A stretch of DNA of 64,000 nucleotides from Mucilaginibacter sp. Lineage in GTDB: Bacteria > Bacteroidota > Bacteroidia > Sphingobacteriales > Sphingobacteriaceae. Shown one piece after another: positions 7,544 through 17,256 of this stretch. Numbering within the stretch: the stretch's first letter is position 1; every line of letters begins with the position of its first letter. The position numbers were made by a program, and so were the translations under genes. The stretch is from NCBI GenBank assembly GCA_030445275.1, contig JAUCSE010000001.1, positions 1 to 64,000 on the forward strand, in the 5' to 3' direction. The notes beneath the pieces were generated by a model. The model did not search any database and was not told the origin of the DNA. It saw nothing but the letters and a program-made list of their open reading frames with translations.

Positions 7544-10435
7544 ATGATGTTGAACGCAGATTACCAGGAGAGATTTCAGTCGAGGCATATCGCCCCAAAT
7601 GAGGCCGATACGGCAAAAATGTTAAAAACCATCGGTGTAAATTCACTGGATGAATTAATAACGCAAACGGTTCCTGACCGCATCAGGTTAAAAAATCCAA
7701 TCAACTTACCACCCGCCAAAAGCGAATTTGATTACCTGAACACTTTAAAGCAAACCGCTTCAAAAAACAAAGTATTCAAATCGTTTATCGGTAAGGGGTA
7801 TTATGATGTGATTGTACCGGGAGTTATACAACGTAACATCCTGGAAAACCCGGGCTGGTACACGCAATACACACCATACCAGGCCGAAATTGCACAGGGC
7901 CGTTTACAGGCGCTGCTCAACTTCCAAACCATGGTAATTGATTTAACCGGGATGGAAATTGCCAACGCTTCATTACTGGACGAAGGTACTGCTGCTGCCG
8001 AGGCTATGTTTATGCAATACAGCTTGCGCAAAAACACCAATGCTAATGTTTTCTTTGTTTCGGAAGAGTTGTTTCCGCAAACTATCGATATTTTAAAAAC
8101 CCGTTCAGAGCCTTATGGTATTGAACTGCAAATAGGCGATCACCGCACTGCCGAGCTTACCGACAATATGTTTGGTGCCATTGTTCAGTATCCTGCAGGT
8201 AACGGCGCTGTATATAACTATACTGATTACGCTGCCAAAGCACACGAAAAAGGTATTAAACTAACCGTTGTTGCCGATATCATGAGCCTGGTATTGTTAA
8301 CCCCTCCGGGTGAGTGGGGTGCCGACATTGTGGTGGGTTCAACCCAGCGCTTTGGTGTACCTATGGGCTTCGGCGGACCGCATGCCGCGTTTTTTGCTAC
8401 TAAAGAAGAATATAAACGCTCAATCCCGGGCCGTATTATCGGTGTTACTATTGACAGCGCCGGTAACTATGCCCTTCGCATGGCGTTACAAACCCGCGAG
8501 CAGCACATCCGCCGCGATAAAGCGACTTCAAATATTTGTACCGCACAGGCATTACTGGCTATTATGGCTGGTATGTATGCAGTATATCATGGTCCGCAAG
8601 GCGTTAAATTAATTGCGGAGCGCATACATGGTTTAGCTGTATTGTTAGCTAACTCATTAAACGAATTGGGTTACGAACAACTGAACGAATCGTTTTTTGA
8701 TACCCTGAAGTTTGATGTTGGCGTTTTAGCTGGCCCTATTCATTCAGAGGCATTAAATAACGAAATGAACCTGAGCTATAACGGCACGGTTGTTACTATT
8801 GCTATTGACGAAACTACATCACCAGAGGATATTAAAACCCTGGTTAGGTTTTTTGCTAAAGTAAAAGGTAAAAACATCAATGATGTAAACTTTGATGAGC
8901 TAAAAGCAAACCTGCAAACCGTTATCCCTACCGAGCTGCAACGTAAGTCGGCATATTTAACGCATAGCCTGTTTAACACGCATCATTCAGAGCATGAAAT
9001 GCTGCGTTACATCAAATCGCTGGAAACAAAAGATCTTTCTCTTTGCCACTCGATGATAGCCTTGGGTTCATGCACCATGAAACTGAACGCTACCACCGAA
9101 ATGGTACCCGTTACCTGGGCCGAGTTTAGCAAGATACATCCCTTTGCCCCTGCCGATCAGGTAGGCGGTTACATGCAGCTGTTTGATGAGATCAATAACT
9201 GGCTGAGCGAGATCACCGGCTTTGCGGCTATGAGCTTACAACCAAATGCTGGCGCTCAAGGTGAGTATGCTGGTTTGATGGTTATCCGTGCTTATCACCA
9301 TGATCGTGGCGATACTCATCGTAACATCGCTTTAATCCCTTCATCAGCACACGGTACCAACCCTGCATCAGCAGCTATGGCCGGTATGAAGATTGTGGTG
9401 GTTAAATGTGACGATAACGGTAACATTGATGTTGCCGATATGAAGGCTAAGGCTGAGCAATATAAAAACGAACTTTCCTGCTTAATGGTTACCTATCCAT
9501 CTACCCACGGGGTATTTGAAGAGTCGATCATTGAGATTTGTGATATTATACACCAGAATGGTGGCCAGGTTTATATGGATGGCGCCAACATGAACGCGCA
9601 GGTGGGCTTAACCAGTCCGGCCAATATTGGCGCTGATGTTTGTCACTTGAACCTGCATAAAACCTTCTGTATTCCGCATGGTGGCGGTGGCCCGGGTATG
9701 GGCCCAATTGGTGTGGCCAAGCACCTGGTTCCTTATTTGCCAGGTCATGCTGTGGTTGATATTGACAGAGGTAAATCAATCCACGCGGTATCAGCAGCTC
9801 CATGGGGTTCAGCATCAATCCTGATCATATCACATGCTTATATTGCTATGATGGGCGGCGACGGCTTAACCAATGCTACCCGTTATGCCATACTGAATGC
9901 CAACTATATCAAAGCAAGGCTGCAGGATCATTTTCCTGTATTATACACCGGTGCTAATGGTCGTTGCGCGCACGAAATGATATTGGATTGCCGCTCATTT
10001 AAAGCTTTTGGCATTGAGGTTACTGATATTGCCAAACGCCTGATGGATTATGGTTTCCACGCGCCAACTGTATCGTTCCCGGTTGCGGGTACGGTGATGG
10101 TAGAGCCAACCGAATCAGAGCCTAAACATGAGCTTGACCGTTTCTGTGATGCCATGATCGCTATCCGTCACGAAATTGCCGATGTAGCCGATGGTGTATC
10201 AGACAAAACAGACAATCCTTTGAAAAACGCACCACATACCGTTGCCGTAATTACCGGTAACGAATGGGAGCATCCATATACCCGTCAAAAAGCGGCATTC
10301 CCGCTGCCTTATGTGGCTGCCTACAAATTCTGGCCATCAGTAGGACGTGTGAATGATACGCACGGCGACCGGACACTGATCTGTTCATGCCCGCCGCTGG
10401 AAGATTATGCTTTTGAAGAAAGCGTGATTGAGTAG
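7544..10435 (+). CDS. gcvP: Glycine dehydrogenase (decarboxylating), P-protein
   Basis: The P-protein of the glycine cleavage system decarboxylates glycine with PLP and passes the aminomethyl group to lipoyl-GcvH. At 963 aa it is the full-length single-chain form, with a duplicated aminotransferase-like fold. The first half carries [18 protein letters not shown]; the second carries the PLP-lysine motif [18 protein letters not shown] near residue 705. Two ATGs are adjacent; I use the first. No gcvT or gcvH is in the window, so the system is dispersed. A palindromic repeat begins at the last base of the stop codon. Confidence 0.97.
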   Translation: MMLNADYQERFQSRHIAPNEADTAKMLKTIGVNSLDELITQTVPDRIRLKNPINLPPAKSEFDYLNTLKQTASKNKVFKSFIGKGYYDVIVPGVIQRNILENPGWYTQYTPYQAEIAQGRLQALLNFQTMVIDLTGMEIANASLLDEGTAAAEAMFMQYSLRKNTNANVFFVSEELFPQTIDILKTRSEPYGIELQIGDHRTAELTDNMFGAIVQYPAGNGAVYNYTDYAAKAHEKGIKLTVVADIMSLVLLTPPGEWGADIVVGSTQRFGVPMGFGGPHAAFFATKEEYKRSIPGRIIGVTIDSAGNYALRMALQTREQHIRRDKATSNICTAQALLAIMAGMYAVYHGPQGVKLIAERIHGLAVLLANSLNELGYEQLNESFFDTLKFDVGVLAGPIHSEALNNEMNLSYNGTVVTIAIDETTSPEDIKTLVRFFAKVKGKNINDVNFDELKANLQTVIPTELQRKSAYLTHSLFNTHHSEHEMLRYIKSLETKDLSLCHSMIALGSCTMKLNATTEMVPVTWAEFSKIHPFAPADQVGGYMQLFDEINNWLSEITGFAAMSLQPNAGAQGEYAGLMVIRAYHHDRGDTHRNIALIPSSAHGTNPASAAMAGMKIVVVKCDDNGNIDVADMKAKAEQYKNELSCLMVTYPSTHGVFEESIIEICDIIHQNGGQVYMDGANMNAQVGLTSPANIGADVCHLNLHKTFCIPHGGGGPGMGPIGVAKHLVPYLPGHAVVDIDRGKSIHAVSAAPWGSASILIISHAYIAMMGGDGLTNATRYAILNANYIKARLQDHFPVLYTGANGRCAHEMILDCRSFKAFGIEVTDIAKRLMDYGFHAPTVSFPVAGTVMVEPTESEPKHELDRFCDAMIAIRHEIADVADGVSDKTDNPLKNAPHTVAVITGNEWEHPYTRQKAAFPLPYVAAYKFWPSVGRVNDTHGDRTLICSCPPLEDYAFEESVIE

Positions 10436-10548
10436 ATGTGCGGATTTCAAATGTGCATATGTGCAAATGAGAAATAACCCGATCTAAGTAATTGATGTGC
10501 AGATGATTTAAAATCATCTGCACATTTGTAATCTGCACATTTGCATAT
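10435..10548. repeat. GATGTGCAGAT-type palindromic repeat after gcvP
   Basis: The core at 10495-10525 is a near-perfect 31-nt palindrome (ATGTGCAGATGATT arms). Flanking words ATGTGC and GCACAT repeat several times. The same family forms the long hairpin after waaA at 29175-29255. Confidence 0.7.
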
Positions 10549-10964
10549 CCTTGTTCCTCTTCTTTTTAGTCATTTAGCAATAGTGTAATCATTTTATTCA
10601 TTAAATAGCCTGCGTTTCTGGATTGGTTGAAGTAAAGCTTGTCAATACACAATTCTTTGGTGTTGGAGCAGCGAAAAATGAAACAATCGCTTAAAAAACA
10701 ACGTTTCTGGCGCTATTTTATGCTTTTTGCCTTTTTTGGTGATTTATTATTAAAAAGCTTAATGCATCCTTGATACACTTTGTCTGCTGATATTTAGCAA
10801 ATAACATTGGCTTAATTAAAATAAACAACTTGCTTTTGGGTTATTAATTAATGTGGGTAAAACAATACCGCGCGTTCACTACTTATAGGAATATAACTTT
10901 TTAAATTCCTGTAGCGTATAAGTGAATCTGTTTTTAATGAAAATACATCTATTCAAAATGCCTT
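10436..10964. other. Intergenic region with one repeat and a possible small ORF
   Basis: A 529-bp gap between gcvP and the response regulator. It holds the GATGTGCAGAT palindromic repeat (10435-10548), a candidate 31-codon ORF (10678-10773) and an AT-rich stretch (10780-10960) in which I see nothing certain. Confidence 0.5.
10678..10773 (+). CDS. Candidate 31-aa small membrane peptide
   Basis: An ATG at 10678 with GGAG about 9 bases upstream opens a 31-codon frame. It has a basic N-terminus (MKQSLKKQRFWRY) and a hydrophobic core (FMLFAFFGDLLL), then ends SLMHP. This is the layout of a small single-pass membrane peptide. There is no homology evidence, and the frame could be chance. Confidence 0.25.
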   Translation: MKQSLKKQRFWRYFMLFAFFGDLLLKSLMHP

Positions 10965-11384
10965 ATGACGAATACCAATAAGCCTGTGAGTGTATTATTG
11001 ATTGATGATGATGAGATTAACAATTTCATTTCAATTAAATTGATAAAAAAAGCATTACTAAATACCGAGATCATGGCCTGTTTAAATGGGAAGTTTGCTA
11101 TTGATCAATTAGCTGATATACAGCAAAAAGACCCAAGTAAAATGCCTGATTACATTTTGCTGGATATCAACATGCCTATTATGAACGGATGGGAGTTTTT
11201 AGAGGAATTTAAACGCCGCAATATTGATCCTCAGGGTAAAAGTAAAATATACATCATTTCGTCATCTGTGTTCAGTAACGATATCAATAAGGCAAAGTCA
11301 TATCCATTGGTAAAAGATTTTATCTCTAAACCACTAAACGTCGAAAAAATTAAAGAGTTATTTGAAGTACGCGCGCAAATTTAA
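10965..11384 (+). CDS. Single-domain response regulator
   Basis: 139 aa, a stand-alone receiver (CheY-like) domain with no output domain. The acidic pocket IDDDE is near residues 14-18, the phospho-acceptor Asp is in ILLDINMP (near residue 68), the Ser/Thr switch is in IISSSV and the conserved Lys is in ISKPL. Its partner kinase is not nearby. It ends tail to tail with the MBL-fold gene, overlapping by about 4 bp. Confidence 0.92.
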   Translation: MTNTNKPVSVLLIDDDEINNFISIKLIKKALLNTEIMACLNGKFAIDQLADIQQKDPSKMPDYILLDINMPIMNGWEFLEEFKRRNIDPQGKSKIYIISSSVFSNDINKAKSYPLVKDFISKPLNVEKIKELFEVRAQI

Positions 11385-12148
11385 GCTGGTGTAACTTTAA
11401 AATGCTCATCAATAAGCGATACATTTCCAATAGCAAATGATTTAGCGTGATAAAATAGGCAGCTCCACCCTTCCGCGGCTGCTTTTTTTCCGTATTCTTC
11501 CCGCAACTGCATTGCTTTACGGCCATCCATATCATATTTGGCAATAAATTTCCTGATCAGCTGTTCGGGCTCTGGTAGTTCATCGCCGCCAAAAAGTACT
11601 TTTTTCCCTTCTATATCAATCCAGAATACTTGATGAAAAGGACAGTGCCCTCCTGAGTGTTCATACCTGATGCCGGGTTGCAACTCGCCGCTGCCTTCAA
11701 CAAAAGTGATATGGACACCCTGCAGCGCTTCGAATATTTCTTTATGGTAGGATGATGATTTGCCCGCCAATCCGGTTTCCCACTCCTGTTTTTGTATTAC
11801 ATGCTGTGCCTGTGGAAAGCTGGGTTCCAGTTTGCCGTTACGCTCCACCACCAAACCACCGGAGTGGTCATAATGCAGGTGCGACATTAGTACAAGGGTA
11901 ACGTCTTCAGGATCAAAACCCGCATTGCGTATATTTTGGTGTAGCAGTAATTCGTCGCGCGTGTCTTTAAAACCAAGCCCGGTATCCAGTACAATCAGGT
12001 CTTGTTTCGTTTTGATCAGGAAAGGGTTTACGTGGATAAATAACGAACCCGGACGATCCTTTACACTATCGGTCTGAGGATCAAATGGAATAAATTTCTT
12101 GGTTGCATCAACCGAATACGAGCCCTCACCTAACGCGAAAATTTCCAT
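11381..12148 (-). CDS. MBL-fold metallohydrolase
   Basis: A metallo-beta-lactamase-fold hydrolase with the zinc motif HLHYDHSGG (HxHxDH), then SGGHCPFHQ and GGDELP as later ligand loops. The general layout is like lactonases and other soluble MBL hydrolases; substrate unknown. I start it at MEIFALGEG (12148, 255 aa). The longer frame to 12190 would add residues encoded by a palindromic repeat and is unlikely. It is divergent from recJ, with the repeat between them. Confidence 0.85.
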   Translation of the reverse strand: MEIFALGEGSYSVDATKKFIPFDPQTDSVKDRPGSLFIHVNPFLIKTKQDLIVLDTGLGFKDTRDELLLHQNIRNAGFDPEDVTLVLMSHLHYDHSGGLVVERNGKLEPSFPQAQHVIQKQEWETGLAGKSSSYHKEIFEALQGVHITFVEGSGELQPGIRYEHSGGHCPFHQVFWIDIEGKKVLFGGDELPEPEQLIRKFIAKYDMDGRKAMQLREEYGKKAAAEGWSCLFYHAKSFAIGNVSLIDEHFKVTPA

Positions 12149-12160
12149 AGTATATATTTT

Positions 12161-12253
12161 TAGTATCAAGTAGCGAGTATCAGGTAGCAAGACAATTGTC
12201 TTTTTGTAAAGTCCTCAAAAATCTTGATACTTGATACTCGCTACTTGATACTA
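12161..12253. repeat. Palindromic element between MBL gene and recJ
   Basis: Perfect 22-bp arms (TAGTATCAAGTAGCGAGTAT plus CA, and the complement at 12232-12253) enclose a 49-nt loop. It sits in the divergent promoter region, and the recJ -7-like box TATCTTTG (12262-12269) follows directly. Confidence 0.8.
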
Positions 12254-12291
12254 ACTATAACTATCTTTGCTGTTTTTAAAGCTACAAATGT

Positions 12292-13995
12292 ATGAATAAA
12301 CGTTGGACGGTAAGGGATAATGTTGACGATGAAGTGGTCAAAAAATTAGCCGCCGATCTTAATATCGACACCGTTCTAAGTACCTTGCTGGTTAATAGGG
12401 GGATCAATACATTTGAGGAGGCTCGTTACTTTTTCAGACCCGATCAGCGCCACCTGCACGATCCCTTTTTAATGAAGGATATGGAGAAAGCCATTGAGCG
12501 CATTGAAGTTGCTCTGGCTGCCGGCGAAAAAATACTGATATATGGCGATTATGACGTGGATGGCACTACCGCTGTAGCTACCGTATATGGTTTTTTTAAA
12601 GAGCGTTACGAGCAGATGGAGTATTACATTCCTGACCGCTATACAGAGGGCTACGGTATATCAACCCAGGGTATTGATTATGCTGCCGATAACGGCTTTA
12701 CCCTGATCATAGCGCTCGATTGCGGTATTAAATCGGTTGATAAAATTGAGTATGCCAATACACGGGGAGTTGATTTTATTATCTGCGATCACCACCTTCC
12801 CGGGGCCGAACTGCCTGCCGCAGTAGCCGTACTTGACCCTAAACGTAATGATTGCGAATACCCATATAAAGAACTATCCGGCTGTGGTATTGGCTTTAAG
12901 CTAATACAGGCGTATGCCGAAAAACATGATATCCCGTTTGAGGAAGTGGCCCGTTTTCTTGACCTGGTAGCCATCAGTATATCCTGCGATATTGTACATA
13001 TCACCGGTGAAAACAGGGTATTAGCGCATTTCGGGCTGCAGAAAATAAATACCGATCCCTGCATCGGAGTAAAAGCACTGATGGAAGTAAGCGGGCGCAC
13101 GGGTAGCTTCACCATAACTGATGTGGTTTTTTTGCTTGGCCCTCGTATTAATGCCGCCGGGCGTATTGATGATGCCAAACATGCTGTAGAACTACTGATT
13201 GCCTGCGACGAGAGTGTGGCCAAAGAAAAAGGGGCCATGATTAATACCCGCAACACCGAGCGTAAAGGACACGACCTGAACATTACTGACGAGGCATTAA
13301 GCATTATTGATAATGATGAAGAATTGATAGGCCGCAAATCGACCGTGGTTTTTAATGAGAACTGGCACAAGGGGGTTATTGGTATCGTGGCATCGCGGCT
13401 TACCGAGAAATATTACCGGCCAACCATTGTGCTTACCCGCTCAAATGGTCATGTGGCGGGTTCGGCACGTTCTGTTTTGGGTTACGACCTTTATGAGGCA
13501 CTTTGTGAATGCAAAGACCTGCTCATTCAGTTTGGCGGGCATAAATACGCGGCAGGCTTAACCATGGAACCGGAGAATGTAGAAGCCTTTAAAGCCCGCT
13601 TTGAAGAGGTGGTAAGCGCTACCATTGCACCAGAACAATTGATACAGCAGATACAAATTGATGCAGAATTACGTTTAAGCCAGATAGAACCGAAGTTTTT
13701 CAGGATATTGAACCAGTTTGCACCGTTCGGTCCCGAAAACATGTCGCCGGTTTTCATCAGTAAAAATGTGTATGTTAGTGGTAATGCAGGCCTTGTTGGG
13801 TCAGCACATATCAAAATGGCGGTGATGCAGGAAGGCTCGGCAGCGTTTGATTGTATAGCCTTTAATCACGGTGAATACCTGCCCCAGTTAAAACCAGGTG
13901 TGCCGTTTGATATTTGCTACAGCATTGAAGAAAACGTATGGCGCGAAAGACGTACCATACAATTGAATATAAAAGGAATAAGGATTGGTGAGTAG
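12292..13995 (+). CDS. recJ: Single-stranded-DNA-specific exonuclease RecJ
   Basis: RecJ degrades 5' ssDNA in recombination and mismatch repair. 567 aa, a normal length. The DHH-domain motifs are present: GDYDVDGTTAVA (near residue 85), LDCGIKS and ICDHHLPG. The DHHA1 motif GGHKYAAGLTM lies near residue 415, followed by the OB-fold C-terminus. It is followed after a composite repeat by lptB on the same strand. Confidence 0.96.
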   Translation: MNKRWTVRDNVDDEVVKKLAADLNIDTVLSTLLVNRGINTFEEARYFFRPDQRHLHDPFLMKDMEKAIERIEVALAAGEKILIYGDYDVDGTTAVATVYGFFKERYEQMEYYIPDRYTEGYGISTQGIDYAADNGFTLIIALDCGIKSVDKIEYANTRGVDFIICDHHLPGAELPAAVAVLDPKRNDCEYPYKELSGCGIGFKLIQAYAEKHDIPFEEVARFLDLVAISISCDIVHITGENRVLAHFGLQKINTDPCIGVKALMEVSGRTGSFTITDVVFLLGPRINAAGRIDDAKHAVELLIACDESVAKEKGAMINTRNTERKGHDLNITDEALSIIDNDEELIGRKSTVVFNENWHKGVIGIVASRLTEKYYRPTIVLTRSNGHVAGSARSVLGYDLYEALCECKDLLIQFGGHKYAAGLTMEPENVEAFKARFEEVVSATIAPEQLIQQIQIDAELRLSQIEPKFFRILNQFAPFGPENMSPVFISKNVYVSGNAGLVGSAHIKMAVMQEGSAAFDCIAFNHGEYLPQLKPGVPFDICYSIEENVWRERRTIQLNIKGIRIGE

Positions 13996-14009
13996 ATTTA
14001 TATAAAACA

Positions 14010-14120
14010 CGTCATTGCGAGGAGCCCCCTCTAAATCTCCCCCAAAGGGGGAGATTTTAAGAAAGGTATTTTAAAGCCCTCTCCAAAGGAGAGGGTTGGG
14101 TGAGGCTATTCGCAATGACG
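14010..14120. repeat. Composite repeat: one palindromic element inside another
   Basis: The outer ends CGTCATTGCGA (14010-14020) and TCGCAATGACG (14110-14120) are an exact 11-bp inverted pair of the TCATTGCGA family. Between them lies a different element (about 14025-14106) with arms based on CCCCCTCT and CTCTCCAAAGGAGAGGG and an inner AATCTCCCCCAAAGGGGGAG hairpin. Confidence 0.75.
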
Positions 14121-14139
14121 GACGGATAAGAAATAAAAA

Positions 14140-14880
14140 ATGATATTAAGAGCAGAGCGTTTAGTAAAAAAATATAAGCAGCGTACAGTTGTTAACGATG
14201 TATCGTTCGAGGTATCGCAGGGCGAGATAGTTGGGTTGCTGGGCCCCAATGGGGCTGGTAAAACTACATCGTTTTACATGATAGTAGGGCTGATAAAACC
14301 TAATGAGGGTACCATCTTTCTGGATGATAAGGATATAACCGGCGATGCTATGTACCGCCGTGCGCAAAAGGGTATTGGCTACCTGGCGCAGGAGGCATCA
14401 GTATTCCGTAAGCTTTCGGTAGAGGATAATATCAAAGCCGTGCTGGAAATGGGGGTTATGACCAAGGAGCGGCAGCGCGATAAACTAGAAGAATTGATAG
14501 ACGAGTTTAGCCTGCATAAAGTTCGTAAGAACCGTGGCGACCTGCTATCAGGTGGTGAACGCCGCCGTACCGAAATTGCCAGGGCCCTGGCTGCCGAACC
14601 CAACTTTATTTTACTGGATGAACCCTTTGCCGGCGTTGACCCGATAGCGGTGGAAGAGATACAGGCTATGGTGGCCAAACTAAGGCACCGCAACATAGGT
14701 ATCCTGATTACCGACCACAATGTGCAGGAAACATTGTCCATTACCGATCGTGCTTACCTGCTTTTCGAGGGTAAGATACTGGAATCGGGAGAGCCCGAGG
14801 TACTGGCCGAAAATGAAATGGTGCGTAAGGTGTACCTTGGAACTAATTTTGTTTTGAAAAGAAAAGTATTTCCTCAATAA
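14140..14880 (+). CDS. lptB: LPS export ABC transporter ATP-binding protein
   Basis: LptB is the ATPase of the LptB2FG complex that drives lipopolysaccharide from the inner membrane to the outer membrane. 246 aa. Walker [11 protein letters not shown] is near residue 38, the signature LLSGGERRR near 140, Walker [14 protein letters not shown] near 160 and the switch His in LITDHN near 195. The LptB-type signature and overall spacing separate it from generic importers. The GH3-family gene starts 6 bp downstream. Confidence 0.93.
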   Translation: MILRAERLVKKYKQRTVVNDVSFEVSQGEIVGLLGPNGAGKTTSFYMIVGLIKPNEGTIFLDDKDITGDAMYRRAQKGIGYLAQEASVFRKLSVEDNIKAVLEMGVMTKERQRDKLEELIDEFSLHKVRKNRGDLLSGGERRRTEIARALAAEPNFILLDEPFAGVDPIAVEEIQAMVAKLRHRNIGILITDHNVQETLSITDRAYLLFEGKILESGEPEVLAENEMVRKVYLGTNFVLKRKVFPQ

Positions 14881-14886
14881 CAGACC

Positions 14887-16410
14887 ATGACAATCTTCAA
14901 CTCTGTATTTACCTGGTTCATGAAAAAGCGTATCCACCAGATAGAGCTTTTTATGAAATATCCCAATGAAGTACAGGAGGAATGGTTTGAGCAATTGATA
15001 TCTGGTGCCGAAAGCACCGAATGGGGGCGTAAATACCAGTATAAAAGCATTGATAACCTTAACCAGTTTAAAGAGCGGGTCCCTATTCAAAACTACGATA
15101 CCCTGAAGCCCTATATTGAGCGTATGCTCATGGGCGAAAAAAATGTGCTGTGGCCATCAGAGATCCGCTGGTTTGCCAAATCATCAGGCACTACCAACGA
15201 CAGGAGCAAGTTTATACCCGTTAGCGAGGAAGCGTTAGAGGAATGCCACTTTAAGGGCGGTAAGGATCTGCTGACCATCTACTTTAATAACCGGCCCAAC
15301 GCCCGCATGTTCACAGGCAAAATATTAACGCTTGGCGGCAGTCACCAGATCAGTCAGCTGAGTGCCGAAACATCCTTTGGCGACTTATCCGCGGTGATTA
15401 TGAAAAATCTGCCGCTATGGGCCGAGTTTCACCGTACACCTGACCTGGATATTGCCCTGCTGGAGAACTTTGAAGAAAAAATTGAAAAGATAGCCCAAGC
15501 CACTAAGGATGTGAATGTAACCAGCATCAGTGGCGTGCCCACCTGGAACTTGGTGCTGTTTAAACGCATACTGGAAATTACGGGCAAAAAGAACCTGCTC
15601 GAAGTATGGCCCAACCTGGAAATGTATTTCCATGGGGCGGTTAATTTCACCCCTTATCGTGAGCAGTTTAAGAATTTGATTCCCAGCGATGATATGTATT
15701 ATCTGGAGAATTATAATGCATCTGAGGGCTTCTTTGGTATACAGGATACCAAAGAGCCTGGCGATATGTTGCTGATGCTTGATTATGGTATATTTTATGA
15801 GTTTTTACCGCTTGAACATCTTCACGACGAGAACCCCACTACGTTAACGCTTGATGAGGTGGAGCTGGATAAAAACTACGCGCTCATCATCACTACCAAT
15901 GCCGGGCTTTGGCGGTACATGATAGGCGATACTATTAAATTTTCGTCGCTGTCGCCATTCCGTATCCAGGTTACCGGCCGTACCAAACATTTTATTAACG
16001 CCTTTGGCGAAGAGGTGATCATTGATAACGCCGAACGCGCGCTGGAAGAGGCCTGCCAGCAAACAGGCGCTATTATCAGGGAGTACACCGCCGCCCCTGT
16101 TTACTTTAATGGCAACGACTGTGGTGCGCACGAATGGATTATTGAATTTGAAAAGAAACCAGCCGAATTTGAGCGCTTCGTTGACCTGCTCGACGAAACC
16201 CTGCGCCGCATCAACTCTGATTATGACGCCAAACGGTTTAAGGATATGGCCTTGCGCCGCCCCATAGTGCGTCGTGCCCCTGAAGGCACTTTTTTCAACT
16301 GGATGAAGGAGAAGGGCAAATTAGGCGGTCAGCATAAAGTACCTCGCTTAGCTAATGATCGCCAATACGTGGATGCCATTTTGAAAATGATGGAACCGGT
16401 GAAGGGGTAG
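14887..16410 (+). CDS. GH3 auxin-responsive-promoter family protein
   Basis: 507 aa, an adenylate-forming enzyme of the plant GH3 type (acyl-acid amido synthetase fold). ATP-binding motifs are visible: FAKSSGTTNDRSKFIP near residue 97, YNASEGFFGIQD near 280 and WRYMIGDTIKF near 340, followed by GRTKHFINAFGEEV at the C-terminal domain. Plant members conjugate amino acids to hormones; the bacterial role is not established. The 6-bp spacing to lptB implies cotranscription, hinting at an envelope-lipid link, which is inference. Confidence 0.88.
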   Translation: MTIFNSVFTWFMKKRIHQIELFMKYPNEVQEEWFEQLISGAESTEWGRKYQYKSIDNLNQFKERVPIQNYDTLKPYIERMLMGEKNVLWPSEIRWFAKSSGTTNDRSKFIPVSEEALEECHFKGGKDLLTIYFNNRPNARMFTGKILTLGGSHQISQLSAETSFGDLSAVIMKNLPLWAEFHRTPDLDIALLENFEEKIEKIAQATKDVNVTSISGVPTWNLVLFKRILEITGKKNLLEVWPNLEMYFHGAVNFTPYREQFKNLIPSDDMYYLENYNASEGFFGIQDTKEPGDMLLMLDYGIFYEFLPLEHLHDENPTTLTLDEVELDKNYALIITTNAGLWRYMIGDTIKFSSLSPFRIQVTGRTKHFINAFGEEVIIDNAERALEEACQQTGAIIREYTAAPVYFNGNDCGAHEWIIEFEKKPAEFERFVDLLDETLRRINSDYDAKRFKDMALRRPIVRRAPEGTFFNWMKEKGKLGGQHKVPRLANDRQYVDAILKMMEPVKG

Positions 16411-16455
16411 AAACAAGACTTTTAGAATCAAGAGATAAGATCATGATGGGTTCGC

Positions 16456-16493
16456 AGGCCTGGGACCATTATCCCCAGGCCTCCGGCCGATAT
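16456..16493. repeat. Left RAYT-flanking repeat foot
   Basis: An AGGCCTGGG...CCCAGGCCT hairpin (16456-16482) overlaps GGCCTCCGGCCGATAT (16478-16493). The latter is an exact 16-bp copy of 17169-17184 on the other side of the transposase gene. Confidence 0.8.
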
Positions 16494-16505
16494 CAAAAAA
16501 GCAAA

Positions 16506-17039
16506 ATGTCCGAACTTCGCAAAGCCAATACCGACAAGCCATTTTTTATAACGCTTACGGTGGTCGGCTGGATAGATGTATTTATCAGAAGCGAGTATTG
16601 CGAAGAGTTTTTAAAGAATCTGGAATTTTGCCGGACAAATAAAGGACTAAAGGTGTATGCTTACTGTATCATGAGCAGCCATATTCATTTAATAGTGGGT
16701 TGTGATGAGGAGGCAAAACTCCCACAAATTTTACGGGATCTTAAAAGTTATACCGCTAAAAGACTGATTGAAATGATCAGTAATAGTCCAGGAGAAAGTC
16801 GCAGGGAGTGGCTGCTTTATTTGTTCAAGTATTTTGCTAATAATTCATTACAAAACAAAGATCATCAGTTTTGGCAAAAAACAAGTCACCCTACAGAATT
16901 GATAACTGCGAATATATTTGATCAAAAGGTTGATTACATTCATAATAATCCGCTGCAGTCCATGACTGTTAATGAACTAACGAGTTATGTATATAGCAGC
17001 GCTAACCCAGATTCTATTTTTAAAGTAGACGAAAGCTAA
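16506..17039 (+). CDS. REP-associated tyrosine transposase (RAYT, IS200-like Y1 family)
   Basis: 177 aa from the ATG at 16506; the longer frame to 16443 reads through the flanking repeat. The HUH metal motif is SSHIHLI (H59, H61), followed by LRDLKSYTAKR and the family-typical KDHQFWQ and DYIHNNPLQ segments. The catalytic Tyr is not assigned with certainty. RAYTs cleave ssDNA at REP hairpins and are thought to spread REP/REPIN sequences without being mobile insertion sequences themselves. An inverted REP pair lies directly downstream and a 16-bp direct repeat flanks the gene, the expected context. Confidence 0.9.
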   Translation: MSELRKANTDKPFFITLTVVGWIDVFIRSEYCEEFLKNLEFCRTNKGLKVYAYCIMSSHIHLIVGCDEEAKLPQILRDLKSYTAKRLIEMISNSPGESRREWLLYLFKYFANNSLQNKDHQFWQKTSHPTELITANIFDQKVDYIHNNPLQSMTVNELTSYVYSSANPDSIFKVDES

Positions 17040-17045
17040 GGTTTC

Positions 17046-17184
17046 GCCGGAGGCCTGATGATAGTAGTCACTCGGCTGGAGCCGAGCGACTGCTGCTACT
17101 TTTATGACTAAATCTTAAATCCAAGCACCCGCCGCCGCTCGGCTCCAGCCGAGTGGTCATTATTACCCGGCCTCCGGCCGATAT
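17046..17184. repeat. REPIN: inverted pair of REP hairpins beside the RAYT
   Basis: Each half has GCCGGAGGCC, a 13-nt variable spacer and CACTCGGCTGGAGCCGAGCG. The left half runs 17046-17090 and the right half, inverted, about 17134-17178, followed by CGATAT. The 20-bp hairpin words match exactly in the two halves. A diverged third copy is at 36353-36376. Confidence 0.88.
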
Positions 17185-17203
17185 AAAAAACACCCCAAAC
17201 AAA

Positions 17204-17232
17204 AAGCCCTGCATAAAAAATATGCAGGGCTT
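17204..17232 (-). terminator. Intrinsic terminator of dnaA
   Basis: AAGCCCTGCATA and TATGCAGGGCTT form a 12-bp stem with a 5-nt loop. Read on the minus strand it is followed by TTTTTGTTT. It lies 25 bp after the dnaA stop codon. Confidence 0.85.
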
Positions 17233-17256
17233 CATAGTAATATGATTATAGGTCAG

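Noticed and set aside
12789..13370. 193-aa minus-strand ORF inside recJ
   Set aside because: It overlaps conserved RecJ motifs on the other strand and has a composition typical of an antisense shadow.
16443..17039. Active insertion sequence
   Set aside because: The transposase is of the RAYT type, with REP hairpins rather than IS200 ends, and only one gene copy is seen. RAYTs are not known to move themselves.
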